NCBI RefSeq assembly: GCF_046630445.1
Contig: NC_092341.1
Location: 219,509,501 to 219,573,500 of the forward strand
Length of the DNA: 64,000 bases
From: Rutidosis leptorrhynchoides
Lineage: Eukaryota > Streptophyta > Magnoliopsida > Asterales > Asteraceae
Direction of reading: 5' to 3'
In this document: in pieces, positions 9,701 to 20,001 of the stretch
How the letters are laid out: each line of letters starts with the position of its first letter
Numbering within the stretch: position 1 is the stretch's first letter
Notes under the pieces: model-generated
Database searches by the model: none
Told to the model about the DNA's origin: nothing
Seen by the model: the letters and a program-made list of their open reading frames with translations, nothing else
Position numbers and translations under genes: made by a program

Positions 9701-12341
9701 CTTATACTAATCATGAATCAAACTCACACAGCCATTCCTACCAAAATTAATCATTGAATTGAATTACCTTTACCTTCTAAACATTAAAAAAAAAATCAAA
9801 TACACAGATCTTCATACCATTTATATCATTGACAGATGAAGCATTCGGCTTTATCAACAGAGAATCAATTAAACCCGCAGGTGAAGAACAAACAAGGTTT
9901 CCAGTTTTCGATTCAAATAATCGAGACAAAAGAGATGGAGATGAAGGAATCAATGTCTCGGGTCGATGTTTATCTGATGAGACATAAAAACCAACATTCC
10001 GAACTTTTGGGACAAAGTTTTCACGACGCGCGGGATGCATTTCGACAGACGAATTAGTGGTCTAGGGTTTAGAAAGTTCAGAGCTAAAGGACATAGGTAT
10101 ACGAGTGATTCTCTGAATTTAACATCAATACATCAGTGATAAATGACGGTCACAGTCAGACATGTATTTAATGTTAAAAGTGTAATTTAATCTTTTCCTT
10201 GTAATAGAATATATGCGAAATGCAAGAATTAAACTATTTACATGTAAATAGATAAGAGGAAAATAAATGCTGGTGGTCAAACATAAAAAATGAGAAAAAA
10301 AATAGGTCAAGATTAGTAAATTTGTGGCAAAGAAAAGTCAATGCAGATAATTATTTTGAAAAAAAAACTTTCACCCTTCCGAAATAATTGCAACTACCGT
10401 TTATAACATGTTCTAGGAAACAAACAATCCTTGTCAGGTTACACATATTAGACCGTCGATTTTGGCAACTAAGATATAATGTTACTTATCAAATAAGACA
10501 ACAGAGCAAAATAAAAACAATTAAAACGGCAAATAGATACACGTGAATAGGTGTCAATATCAATATACAGTTTAAACGTGAAACAGATTATGAAATTAAG
10601 CTCCAAATGATCATACTAAAAAACCATACAAATACAATCTTCAGCAATAAAATTATGATTGGCTCTATTAGATTAAATGAAGCAGTTGTTACAATGCGGC
10701 ATAAGATATCATTTGCGAAGTTTAGAGATGATTGACATAAATGATAAATATTACTCCTTTATTGTCGTTAAGTGTTCCTCGCAATTTAACCTTCTAGGGT
10801 GAAACATATGAAAGTGACTATTATGTTTTAATTACTTCATATTTATTTAGTTATGAGTAAATGTGTAATGTAAATGTGAAAATAATTTGATAAGCTAATT
10901 TCTAGGCAGATGCCTGTCGAGCTTCCGGCGCATACTATACATAAAAATAACAAACAACAAGGCAATTACATCACATTATATTGACGATTTATGTTGTTAA
11001 GATGCACCCTTAATGAAGTCCCATTCATAAATAAAGACATAGGAAAACTTAAACTAGAAATATTAGCTAGACATTCTCAAAAACTAATTTCAGCATAGCC
11101 TAGTCGATTTTAGAGATGGGGGCATTTTTAGATTTTGCAGATTCAATCCAAGATGGGCCTGGACAACATCTACATGAACTTGATTTACTTATCCGAGATG
11201 GGCCTGGACAATCTGATGTGGGCTGGTAAGGATTTCCCTAAAAGCAACATAAACTACTAAATACTGAGACCAGGTGTTATCGTAGCAGCCTTCACACAGA
11301 AAGGAAATATCCAGCTGTACATTACAAGACTCATAAGATAAAAGAAAAAGTATTGCATCGGCTCATTTGGAATTGAATTAAAAAGTAAGAATAAAAATAT
11401 AGTCTTTGTAACTTTAAGAGTCTCTTGAATAAAGCAACATCAAATGATCACACGAGCGAAGTAACAATGTCTTAAATAGAAACATGATACTACACTCATT
11501 ATTACCATTACAAATGCAATCTATTCTCCAAACAATTTTAATTGTATAGCATATTACGTGACAGTCGTGACTAACATTGACTACTACGTTAATGATTGCC
11601 ACTTCAAGCTGCATTAATCAGTTTATAGAGTTCGGGTACCTAATTCCACTTATGATTAAACAACTATCAGAAATCAAATTACAGAAATAAACCGATACTA
11701 TCTGCATTTCGATTTCGATTCCCTATTGCTACCTATAATATCCTAAATTCCACAAACCACAAAACCCTAATAAGTAACTATATATTACAATTAACAAATA
11801 GCAACTTAAGATGTAACACAATCAACAAAGTAATTTGCAGCCAATAAACATTACCATCCACATTCGGCTTCAAGTTACTCACAACCGTAACCGTAGTCAA
11901 ACTCTTCGGTTCAACTTTCGGTGGAATCTCAAAAGCACCAGCAGGCAAAGAAGAGGCACACTTCCCTGATCCAACGAATCCACGGCTCCTTCGTCTCCCA
12001 GGCGAACTTGCATTCTTATCCTCCCAATCACCAACAGACGGAGACGAAAATTCGGAAGGATTATAACTACCAACAGGAATAACCGATTCACGATACAGTG
12101 ACGAACGAGTTGGAGGGAATCCATCTGGAATTGGATGAGATGACACGTCAGATAGATGACGTGGCGGTGGAATCATGACCGGAGAGAGTGAGTTACCGGA
12201 AGGAGAGAGGTCGGATAACGGTGGAGATGACGGAGGGTTTTGTGTTAACGGCACTGATTGAGAACGGTCTGGTGGTGCGAAGAAACCGACGTGCCGGACT
12301 TTTGGGTCGATGACGGTGCGAGCGGCACGGCGGGGATCCAT
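1692..12341 (-). CDS. Translation initiation factor eIF2B subunit delta, complete seven-exon gene
   Basis: This is the regulatory delta subunit of eIF2B, the guanine-nucleotide exchange factor that recharges eIF2 with GTP in the cytosol. Exons, in coding order on the minus strand, are 12341-11855, 9122-8988, 4132-3795, 2911-2167, 2093-1997, 1911-1857 and 1763-1692. They total 1,929 nt, or 642 residues plus TAA. Every intron is GT-AG and the phases are 1,1,0,1,2,0, which fit without adjustment. Exon 1 encodes a Pro/Ser-rich disordered N-terminus (MDPRRAARTV...PKVRHVGFF). Exon 2 is an Ala/Lys helix (KAERRALQEAQRAAKAAAKG). Exons 3-7 form the IF-2B fold, with RNRVELFRHLPQYEHG, GDISGGNARCIAMLQAF, DGDVLLTYGSS, VVDSRPKLEGKLLLRRL, CEAYKFHERVQLDSI and ITDYGMIPPTSVPVIVREF. 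The start is the ATG at 12341, preceded by three telo-boxes. Intron 2 holds a LINE fragment and intron 1 a second exon-1 copy. Confidence 0.93.
2912..3794 (-). other. Intron 3 of eIF2B-delta
   Basis: AT-rich intron of 883 bases. Positions 3380-3600 stand out as a GC-richer block with repeated ggcca/gtcggcc and ggtcaa motifs, starting catggttgcaaatggcgg. This resembles the termini of the MITE-like elements in the next introns, but no target duplication was found. A poly(T) run of about 30 lies at 3703-3734. Confidence 0.6.
4196..6341 (-). mobile_element. 5'-truncated LINE-type retroposon carrying only ORF1
   Basis: The insertion is bounded by a perfect 17-bp direct repeat, ctagtcattgtgagatt, at 4179-4195 and 6342-6358. 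That is the target-site duplication of target-primed reverse transcription. On the minus strand its 3' end is a poly(A) tail, seen as poly(T) with one G-containing break at about 4192-4224. Between tail and 5' edge it contains one gag-like ORF and about 160 bases of 3' UTR. No endonuclease or reverse transcriptase ORF follows ORF1, unlike a normal truncated LINE, which keeps the ORF2 end. It lies in intron 2 of eIF2B-delta in the sense orientation. Confidence 0.8.
4384..6341 (-). pseudogene. LINE ORF1-like protein fragment (DUF4283 plus CCHC zinc knuckle), N-terminus missing
   Basis: This is a nucleic-acid-binding ORF1 protein of the plant L1 type. The frame is open from the 5' edge of the retroposon right to the TGA at 4384. 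The first in-frame stop upstream (TGA on the minus strand, 6346-6348) lies inside the target duplication, so the true start was lost by 5' truncation. Features in order are a basic patch KKRKGNRKKGG, an acidic/polar linker, a DUF4283 domain (about VVFSAEEVKKGG to IHNIPIELWSG, including LRRMWWRYDL and ESGPWLVNN), a CX2CX4HX4C knuckle CTHCKVFGHSFNTC, and a long polar tail ending in FGNFDKDGMVIGD. There are no internal stops or frameshifts. It is probably not expressed as a protein by itself because it is embedded in an intron. Confidence 0.72.
6359..8382. other. Intron 2 of eIF2B-delta, unremarkable AT-rich part
   Basis: About 2 kb between the LINE insertion and the first MITE-like element, with no coding signal, recognisable repeat or RNA gene. 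Short poly(A) runs occur (for example 7028-7041). Confidence 0.55.
8383..8742. mobile_element. MITE-like element with imperfect terminal inverted repeats
   Basis: The ends are caagtttgcaaaactcgcta on the left and, read on the minus strand, cactgttgtaaacaaccctg on the right, an imperfect TIR. An 8-bp direct repeat, cttcttcc, flanks it at 8375-8382 and 8743-8750. The interior is AT-rich without an ORF and contains ggtcaa/gaccaa-rich sequence near the right end. The ends resemble the element at 9212-9451, so both probably belong to one family. Confidence 0.5.
9212..9451. mobile_element. MITE-like element, 240 bp, with 9-bp target duplication
   Basis: It is flanked by the perfect 9-bp repeat aatgatact (9203-9211 and 9452-9460). 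The left end is cagtgttgcagaactcagaa; the right end on the minus strand is aaggttgcaaaaatctctac, an imperfect TIR with shared gttgca and ctcgg cores. The inside is rich in gtcaaa and actcgg motifs. A 9-bp duplication points to a Mutator-like origin. It sits in intron 1 of eIF2B-delta, 80 bases upstream of exon 2. Confidence 0.55.
9818..10040 (-). CDS. Diverged duplicate first exon of eIF2B-delta (possible alternative first exon)
   Basis: This open segment lies inside intron 1 of the eIF2B-delta gene, on the same strand. It starts MHPARRENFVPKVRNVGFY, resembling the true exon 1 start MDPRRAARTVIDPKVRHVGFF, and ends KPNASSVNDING. Its end matches a donor, AATG|GTATGAAG, at 9818, corresponding to GATG|GTAATG at the real exon 1. 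The length is 223 nt (3n+1), the same phase as exon 1, so splicing to exon 2 would keep the frame. It is much shorter (74 codons against 162) and lacks most of the Pro/Ser-rich middle. A telo-box (tagggttt on the plus strand) lies at 10063-10070. It may be an alternative promoter plus first exon or a relic of a local duplication; transcripts would decide. Confidence 0.5.
10041..11854. other. Intron 1 of eIF2B-delta between the two first-exon copies
   Basis: AT-rich and non-coding. A short near-duplicate pair, gatgggcctggacaa, lies at about 11,150 and 11,200. If the exon-1b copy has its own promoter it would be in the part next to 10,040, where the telo-box lies. Confidence 0.5.
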
Positions 12342-12380
12342 TGATTGATTTGGTTGAGTTTGGGTTCAGGTTGGGTGGAA

Positions 12381-12431
12381 TTAGGGTTTAATTTGATTGA
12401 TTGAGTTAGGGTTTGAATGTAATTAGGGTTT
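12381..12431 (-). promoter_or_regulatory. Three telo-boxes (AAACCCTAA) upstream of the eIF2B-delta start
   Basis: The minus strand carries AAACCCTAA at 12381-12389, 12406-12414 and 12423-12431, 40-90 bases upstream of the ATG. Telo-boxes are known to be enriched in promoters and leaders of plant genes for the translation apparatus, which agrees with the gene's role. The transcription start was not identified. Confidence 0.6.
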
Positions 12432-13390
12432 TTGGACGAAGATGATTAAGAAGAAGAGTGTGATTGAAGAGTGACGTGGACATTTGTTGTACGGTGTGTT
12501 TGGGTAAGTGACTGTACTATAGTTTAGTAGTTTGGAGTTGGAGTTTGGACCCTATCCGAAAATTGAAATGAGGATGACGTTCGATAATGGATTACCGTTG
12601 CTAGAATAAAATCAATCAATTCAATTGATCTAAACTAGTTAATAAATGGCTGGTGCGTTGATGTGGGTGCGTTTTAACTGCTATGTTTTTGTAGTCGATT
12701 AGTAGTGGGTCATAAGTTAATATTATTCGATAGCGTTACGCGTAGCGCTGAGTATTTACATCAATAAAATGGCTACGAGCACGCGTTGTAGCAAGTATAA
12801 TCACGCGTTATCTTTGAAAATCAATAACGATGAAAAAAAAATTTCAAAAGAAAACCAAAAACAAATATTAATAAGTAAACAATTTAAGAAAACTAATGAT
12901 AATGTTGCAATAAAAATTATTCTGTTCATGTTAATATTAGTCAGGTATATTTATATATTAAATTAGGTAGTTGCTTGTGTATATTAAAATTTTGAAATGT
13001 TTCAAAAATAAAAATAAAAAAAATAAATGAAAGCAATCACAAATAGACAAAATTTGTCGTTTTAGCTACTCAAACTACAAAATTTTGAGTCCTTTAGTAC
13101 AATAAGGAGTAATGAAATAATGGTGGTATATATTAACCTCATAGGGAGGTTTTACCGGATTCGTTCAAGGACTTCTACCAGGAACACTGCTCGAATGGAT
13201 GTGTTCCCGGCAACCGTCGATTGAGTTCGGGTTTTCGCCCGAACGTGCGTGTTACATGCAAATGATGAGGGGCGTTGAAATAAATGTTCTACTGATGCAA
13301 AAAAAATCGCCATTAAAAAAACGAAAAGAAAAATATAATAACATCTTAAAAAGCCTAATAATAAAAAGATAATAAAACTATTGTGAATGT
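12432..13390. other. Intergenic region upstream of eIF2B-delta
   Basis: No gene was found. 12442-12760 probably holds the distal promoter. A GC-rich palindromic stretch (agcgttacgcgtagcgct) is at about 12,732. A repeat-like GC-richer block at about 13,150-13,300 contains the stem-loop gttcggg-ttttc-gcccgaac near 13,226 and looks like part of a dispersed element that I could not classify. Confidence 0.45.
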
Positions 13391-14407
13391 TGAAGCGACC
13401 CGTCCAAATCCATAAGGACGAATACATCTACATTTGGTCCCATTGCGAGGTATTGACCTCTATATGATACGTTTTACAAAAATTGCATTCTTTTTAAAAG
13501 ACAAACTTTCATTTCAACGAAAGTTTACAAATATGCATACCAATGATATTATCATGCTTCCCAAATATAATTGACTAATCTGTCATTCATCTATTAACAA
13601 TCTTTTTGAACTCAAATGATTTGAATGCAACATCGTTTGAAATATGTCATGTACGACTCCAAGTAATATCTTTAAAATGAGCAAATGCACAGCGGAAGAT
13701 TTCTTTAATACCTGAGAATCAACATGCTTAAAAGTGTCAACCAAAAGGTTGGTGAGTTCATAGGTTTATCATAAACATTGATTTCGATAATTTTAATAGA
13801 CCACAAGATTTCGTTTTTCATAAATAACATACATGCATATAACAATCTGTATAAAAATCATTCATATGATGAACACCTTGTAACCGACATTAACATAATG
13901 CATATAGAATATTCCCAGCATACCGGCACTCGCAATCAGTATGCTATATACCGGCAATCGCAATCAGTATATATAAATATAGGCATAAAGCAATCTGTAT
14001 AAAAATCGAAGTACTAAAGCAGTTCAAATTCTCTGAATGGGGCGTGTCAATGCCCATAGATATATCTTTAGGATTCGCGTCAATTAGTGGCGTTCACTAA
14101 TTCTTAGATTACCAGACTAAAGGGGCGATATCCAGTATAATAATCCAATCGTAGAATGTTTTTAAGTACTTGTGTCTATTTCGTCAAACATTTATAAAAG
14201 CACATGTATTCTCAGCTCAAAAATATATATTGCAAAAACATTTGAAAAGGGAGCAAATGAAACTCACGATATGATATTTTGTAGTAAAAATATGCATACG
14301 ACGGAACTGGACAATGCAAGGTTGGCTTCGGATTCACGAACCTATATCAATTATATATATTAAAACATATAATCGTAATCGAACAAATTTATTTATTATT
14401 TCAATTG

Positions 14408-14409
<2 letters not shown>

Positions 14410-14484
<75 letters not shown>
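14410..14484. repeat. (AT)n microsatellite
   Basis: About 37 uninterrupted AT units followed by a short (CA)n. It lies inside the truncated LTR, and translations of it (Ile/Tyr runs) are artefacts. Confidence 0.95.
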
Positions 14485-14493
<9 letters not shown>

Positions 14494-14570
14494 TTTTATA
14501 TATGTTTCATATAAGTATTTTTAATAACTAATTTTATTGTAATAATAATAATAATATTAATAGTAATATT

Positions 14571-14571
14571 G

Positions 14572-14631
<60 letters not shown>
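14571..14631. repeat. (TAA)n microsatellite
   Basis: About 20 TAA units, followed by a long degenerate AT/ATA tract up to about 14,850. Confidence 0.93.
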
Positions 14632-15347
14632 TAGTTATTATAATAATAATAATTATAATTATGATACTAGTAATTATAAAAATGATAGTAATATTCATAA
14701 AAATAATATTAATAATAATAATGAAAAAAAATAATGATAATTCCAATAATAATAATATTGATAGTTTTAATGGTAATAAAAATATTAATTTTAATAAAAA
14801 TGATAATTTTTAAAAAAATAATGATTCTTTTAATAATAATAATCTCTATCTCTATCTCTATCTCTATATATATTAAAGTAAACATACAATTAAGTGACAA
14901 ATCACCTTAAAAATAAATCCTAGCCATCCAATCTTTTAATCATCTCTAATCACAGCCATTCATTTCAAAACCAACCCTTAATCACGTGATAATTGTTGGA
15001 TTAAGAGGTAATCAGACAAAATTAACCTTAAAAAACGTACGGGGTTTAGCCCTAAAATTAGGGATCTTTCCATCTCAAATTCATTTGCAAGCTACGCAGT
15101 CTTCTTCAACCCTTCGAAACTCTCTCATCTTAAATCAGTAACACTCAGCTAATCAACAATATCTATATCACTCGGTATTCATCAGATTCAAAATCTCTAA
15201 TTCACATATCCGATCAAACCCGATGAATATCACTCGGGTCTTTTCAGAATAAAACCACGATCCGTTCTTCATCGGCATTAAGCATCGAAGGTAAAATCCA
15301 TCAGTTTGATAGCGATTTAATTATTCTGCCTTTCAGATATATGTATT

Positions 15348-15350
<3 letters not shown>

Positions 15351-15403
<53 letters not shown>
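15351..15403. repeat. (ATGTAT)n hexanucleotide microsatellite
   Basis: About nine tandem atgtat units following the putative leader exon and donor site. Confidence 0.9.
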
Positions 15404-15404
<1 letters not shown>

Positions 15405-17236
15405 CTATACGTGTATATTCGTCCTCGGTTTAAATCGTTAGTAGAATACTAGGGTTTTGAATTTTGAGGGCGACTTTATTGACATATGATAACTTGATTC
15501 CAGTGCAGGTTTTGAGTTTTGCCTGAGTAATTCTTTCTTTTTTTCGCCTTTTGATTGGTGCAGACCTTGGACCGATCTCTTTAACCATCATCTCCTTCTT
15601 TCATATCTCTTCCTAAAGCTAAGGTATTCAGCTAACAATATTTGTGTATTTAACATGCGTTCTGCTAATATTTCTCAACAATTGATTGCTTGAAGTTGAA
15701 ATGACTTTGTGTTTTTGTTTGCTTAAAAACATAAATTTGGTTTGTTTGAAGTTGTTAACTCATTGATGGGATGAATGCATTTGGTTTTGTAAAGTTGAAA
15801 TTTTCTTAAATTAGGCAAAATATATGTACCATCTTTGATGCACATTAGGTGCTCGATGAAATGACGGAGATGAATATAAGCATTCATTGCATATTTAAAG
15901 TGTTTAGTGTTTCTATACCCAGCATTGTGTTTAAAATCAACATCAGTCATAAAAAATCTACGCAAACATCCATTATCCATCTACATTTGGGTTCTATGCT
16001 TGAATTATTGAGGTTGTAGTTCTCAAGAGTTTGGTTATAGAAGGAATCTTTTAACAAGTACATGGCTTTGTTTAGGAGTGTAACTGTGTAAGCAATAAGG
16101 CTTTAAGATAAAAAATGATGTGTATGTGAATCTTGATATATTTATAAAGTACTTGGTATTGTTCAGGTGTCTAAGCAATAAGGCTACAAGCAAATACCTA
16201 AATCTATACATGCGAATTTAAAAGGTTATTTTATTTTGGCACTCTTATTGAAAGGTAAGGTTCTATTTTATATGAAATTTCATTTCAACATATTGATTTT
16301 CTAGGGTTAGGTTTTGCTAATTCTCCAATAAATAAGATTTAATTTCAGACAACTTTTTCTCATTTCAAGAATTGAAAGGTTGTTGTTTCGTGTTTTGTTT
16401 TTCATTATTTCTTCAATTTTATATATAGTAGTCGATTTGGTGTTTTAGTGTTTTATTATTAATTGTTACGTAGTACTAAAGATAGAAGATACAGAATAAA
16501 TGTTTCTCTATCTCAATGATTCTTTTAAATGTCAAATAGCAGTGGAGTTTTATTGCATTATCTTTACAACAAATGGATTCGAGCGAGTTTCGATTTTAGT
16601 TGATTCCGGTATGTATTTCTTCAATTTCTTTTGTGTTTGTTGTAGCTCTTGATAGTAGTGATGGTATAGTATTACTTGGAAGATGACATACAATTCATAG
16701 TGATTAAAGATTGTGGTGGTAGAAGTCAATGTACTTAGAAGGTGCCGTTCTTTGGATGTTAATCTTATATTAGTGAAAAGAGGTATGTTTAGGTTGTTCA
16801 CTTCGTATATTTTGGGATTCGTAATATATTAGTACGGAGTACTATAGTTACTGTGTTATGTATAAAATTAGATCCAAATAATCGATATGAATTTGAAATT
16901 CTATGTAAGTATTATGTATACTTTCTCCATGCAATTTTAGAGTTCTTACACTATTTCATTTTGTGAGTTGCGGTTTAAATATTCCAACTGGAGAGATCAT
17001 AAAAGTTTTAAGTTACTTTTATAAAACAATAGTTTTATTGTTGGTCTGTGATTACTTTGTTAGTTTTTTAAGTTTGTCACTTCATTTCTGATGGATATCT
17101 CACTACATCCACCATTAAATGTGTAATTCATAATTAAATCTTACAGTCCAGTTTACTTCAATAAGAATCCAAGTCCCAGTACCAGTTAGAATCATAATAT
17201 GTGTTATTCATATGAATGTATATGTGCATGGCTTAT

Positions 17237-17258
17237 TGTAAGACCCGTTTATTCGTAC

Positions 17259-17305
<47 letters not shown>

Positions 17306-17309
17306 AAGA

Positions 17310-17384
<75 letters not shown>

Positions 17385-17935
17385 ACGAATAATTATATGT
17401 ATATATATGCATGTACGCATAAAGAGTGCGAGCGTTGATCGAGGGTTGTTATACAAGTTCTAAAGTGTATGTGCGTTGCATGAATGAAGAGTTCGAAGCG
17501 TGTACGAGTGGAAGGACTCGAGTACGCGAAAAAGGGGCAAAATGGCTATTGAGCCGCAGCGTGGGACCAGTGGGGCGCGGCGCGACATCACGTTGATTTC
17601 ACAAACAGTCGCTCGACAAAAAACAACCATCAGACATGCTGTTGGGGCGCGTCGCGGAGGAGGAAGGCCGCGGCGCGGCTCCTCTGGGAGTTTGGTTCCG
17701 GATTTTGCAATTTTAAAGGGAAAGTGAGGGCGTTTTGGTCATTTCGCATATTGGACAGATTTTATCCCCAAATCTGGTCCACTCATTCATTATTTTCTTT
17801 TTCATTTCCATTTTCTTTCTCACTTAACATGTATCGTTCTTCTTTGCTTGTGCGCCACAAAGTTGCATCAATTCTTGCACTTTTTGTTGAAGAGTTGATA
17901 AAGAAAGCTAATTGCTTTGCTGGTGTTTTTTAGGT
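17237..17935 (+). repeat. LTR fragment related to Element 2
   Basis: It starts tgtaagacccgtttattc, contains two (TA)n arrays, then a GC-rich cgcggcgcgac/ggccgcggcgcggc block, then a tract matching Element 2's LTR in order (caattt..ggtcatttcgcata..agatttta..ctcattcattatttctttttc). It breaks off near 17,935, and no LTR end or internal region follows. The small ORFs in it are not genes. Confidence 0.55.
17263..17381. repeat. Two (TA)n microsatellites separated by an 11-bp unique spacer
   Basis: Arrays at about 17,263-17,302 and 17,312-17,381, interrupted by gtaaagaattt. They lie inside the LTR fragment. Confidence 0.93.
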
Positions 17936-18254
17936 AAGTGTTTCTTCTAATTGTCTTTGTATTAATAGTATTTTATGTTGCTAATTTTGTAATCAGTATG
18001 GAACCACATTTCTTGGGATGGCTGGATTAATCAGGACTCCAAGATACCATTTAAATAAGGATGCTCATATTTTTGGTGAATTCATACATAATATTCATTA
18101 TACGTAACTTTCTATGTTAGTCTTATAATTTATGTTTGACTTGCATTATGTGTAACTTTCATACATAACTGAATTCATTAATCTTAATCTACATATTCAT
18201 TTGCAGAGTATACACAACTGTAGGATGCATAGATGTTTACGACCTCAACCTTCT

Positions 18255-18335
18255 TTAGCTATTACGACTTGCACATCCTCAAACATAGGTATCCACTAGG
18301 TATGTAGTTAGCCATTACGACTTGCACATCCTCAA
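18255..18335. repeat. 28-bp direct repeat, two copies
   Basis: ttagcYattacgacttgcac followed by atcctcaa occurs at 18255-18282 and 18308-18335 with one mismatch. Confidence 0.8.
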
Positions 18336-19143
18336 TTCCATCTTTAAGGAATTAAAATGATCTGAGCCATTATTTAAAGAAATTGATTACATCATGACCA
18401 TTAAAATTGAAACATCGGCTTAATAACATCATAATGGTAATCTGCCGGTCCTAGAAAGAAATAATAGTTTTTTGAGAGTTTTAAACTTATAAGCCGTTTG
18501 GTGCCCATTTGGACCCATCTGATCCTTTTTGCCGTTTTAGTATCAAATTGGGTAAAGGTTGTTTGGACACATCTACTATGTTGTCCTAGGTGTGTTTTCA
18601 ATTTTTGGTGTTTTCAAAAATGAGATTTACATGTATTTTAATTAAACGGTTTGTTAAAAATTATTTAAGGAAAGGTGCATATTTTGACACGTTTAGGTGA
18701 TTTTGAGGTTTTGAAGTTACCAAGACATTTAGAATATGATATTGGAGCTGCGGGATGATTTTCGGTCAAACGGGTCAACAGGATAAAAATAACGAGTCAT
18801 CAACCCATTTTATGTTATTTTGGGCAAAAAAAGTTAAAATTACTCTTGGGTGTACTTTACGCTCTCGAAAATTAAAAAGGGTAATTTCCTATGAAAGCTA
18901 ATTATTAAGTTAGAAATTAGATCCGACAACCTTCAAATTTGTATATGATGTGTTTGATTTTGTCGAGTCTGAACGGGTTTTGAACGGTTGGTAAAACCAG
19001 ACTTTAATGTTGTATAAAACTGAAGTGGGTTGAAATTTCCACCTCTGATCAGCATTCTATGTCGATGTTTCTTGGTGAGACTTTGAAAGTCGTTATAGGT
19101 TTCTCCTAATACAATTTTCGTAATGTATAAATGTGATATTTAG

Positions 19144-19262
19144 GTGGAAGCACAGTTTTCTCTATAATGATGGCAATGTTGACCCAAACAGAGAGAAGTC
19201 TGAGCATGATGTTCTTGCAACTGATCCAGTTAATGCAAATGTGATGTTGGTTTTAAAATAGT
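19144..19262 (+). other. Unidentified exon-like ORF segment
   Basis: One frame reads WKHSFLYNDGNVDPNREKSE and continues HDVLATDPVNANVM before TAG at about 19,260. The composition is protein-like, unlike the surrounding AT-rich sequence, and acceptor-like sequence (atttag) precedes it. I do not recognise the family. It may be a captured exon like the RRM fragment. Confidence 0.3.
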
Positions 19263-19898
19263 GAAGATGTGTTTCAAGATTTAGGTACAAATTCTGCATA
19301 ACTTGGGTCAACTTGCATTGAAGCACATCTATTTTATTTAAAATTCATGAATCTAATGTTCTTTGAATAATAAGCTGTCTGATTTTATCGTGCACGAAGA
19401 TTAATATAATAATGTTATTGTTAATGTCAATGGAATTGACCTACAAATTCATCTATTTCTCCTTTTGATTTTGATTTTGATTTTGATTTTTATCGCATTT
19501 GCTTTTTTTAATAATTTTTTTTGTTCAACAGAGAAACTGTGGGTATAGAGTTTTGTACGCAAATCGGTTTTGTTACACTCAGTCATGGTGTATATGGTCC
19601 TTGCGGCAAACGAACTGTTGATTGAGCTTGCATATGCAACCCCCGGTATGGTTGTTTATTGTTATGTATTTGTGGGATAATTTGTTATTACTATGTGTTG
19701 TATTAGCACAACAATCACATATCATTAGCTGGTGCACCTTTATTTAGCTGCAAGAAGCTATCTTTATTAACCATTTGATGATATACTATATGTGTGAGTA
19801 GTTAAGTGTAATATTAAGATTAAACTTTTGTTTTTTAATGGGGGAAAGTACCATTCTGAAATGAAAACGATAATGAAATAGAATGCTTTTTTGTGTAG

Positions 19899-20001
19899 GT
19901 AATACATATCAACATTAGTGGAAGAAGCAAAGGTTTTGGGTTTGTTAGTATGTCATCGGTTGAAGAAGTTGATGTAGTTGCTCAAAAAATACAATGGCTA
20001 T
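19899..20001 (+). pseudogene. RRM exon fragment resembling chloroplast ribonucleoproteins (frameshifted)
   Basis: The frame starting at 19,911 encodes NISGRSKGFGFVSMSSVEEV. It contains an RNP1 octamer (KGFGFVSM) in the context GRSKGFGFV.MSS.EE typical of the nuclear-encoded chloroplast RNA-binding proteins (cp28/29/31 type). It is bounded by acceptor- and donor-like sites (tgtgtag| and |gtaagtg). One extra A in the run at 19,983-19,989 shifts the frame just before a segment that would otherwise resemble the family's NGY motif, so it is broken. No other exon of such a gene was securely found nearby. It is best read as a captured or decayed exon in a repeat-rich region. Confidence 0.5.

Larger units (their letters stand above)
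13391..14860 (-). repeat. Truncated LTR fragment (minus orientation), same superfamily as the solo LTR at 24,092
   Basis: The left edge tgaagcgacccgtcc is the complement of an LTR 3' end and matches tgaaacgacccgtcc at 24,092. The following tract (tattgacctctatatgatacgtttta, cacctgagaat..acatgctt, ggttggtgag, ggattcacgaacc) runs in the same order as in the solo LTR. The right-hand part dissolves into (AT)n and (TAA)n microsatellites, and no matching LTR start was found, so the copy is truncated. Confidence 0.65.

Noticed and set aside
17500..17933. Two short plus-strand ORFs in a GC-rich block
   Set aside because: The block aligns in order with the GC-rich part of Element 2's LTR, so it is LTR sequence.
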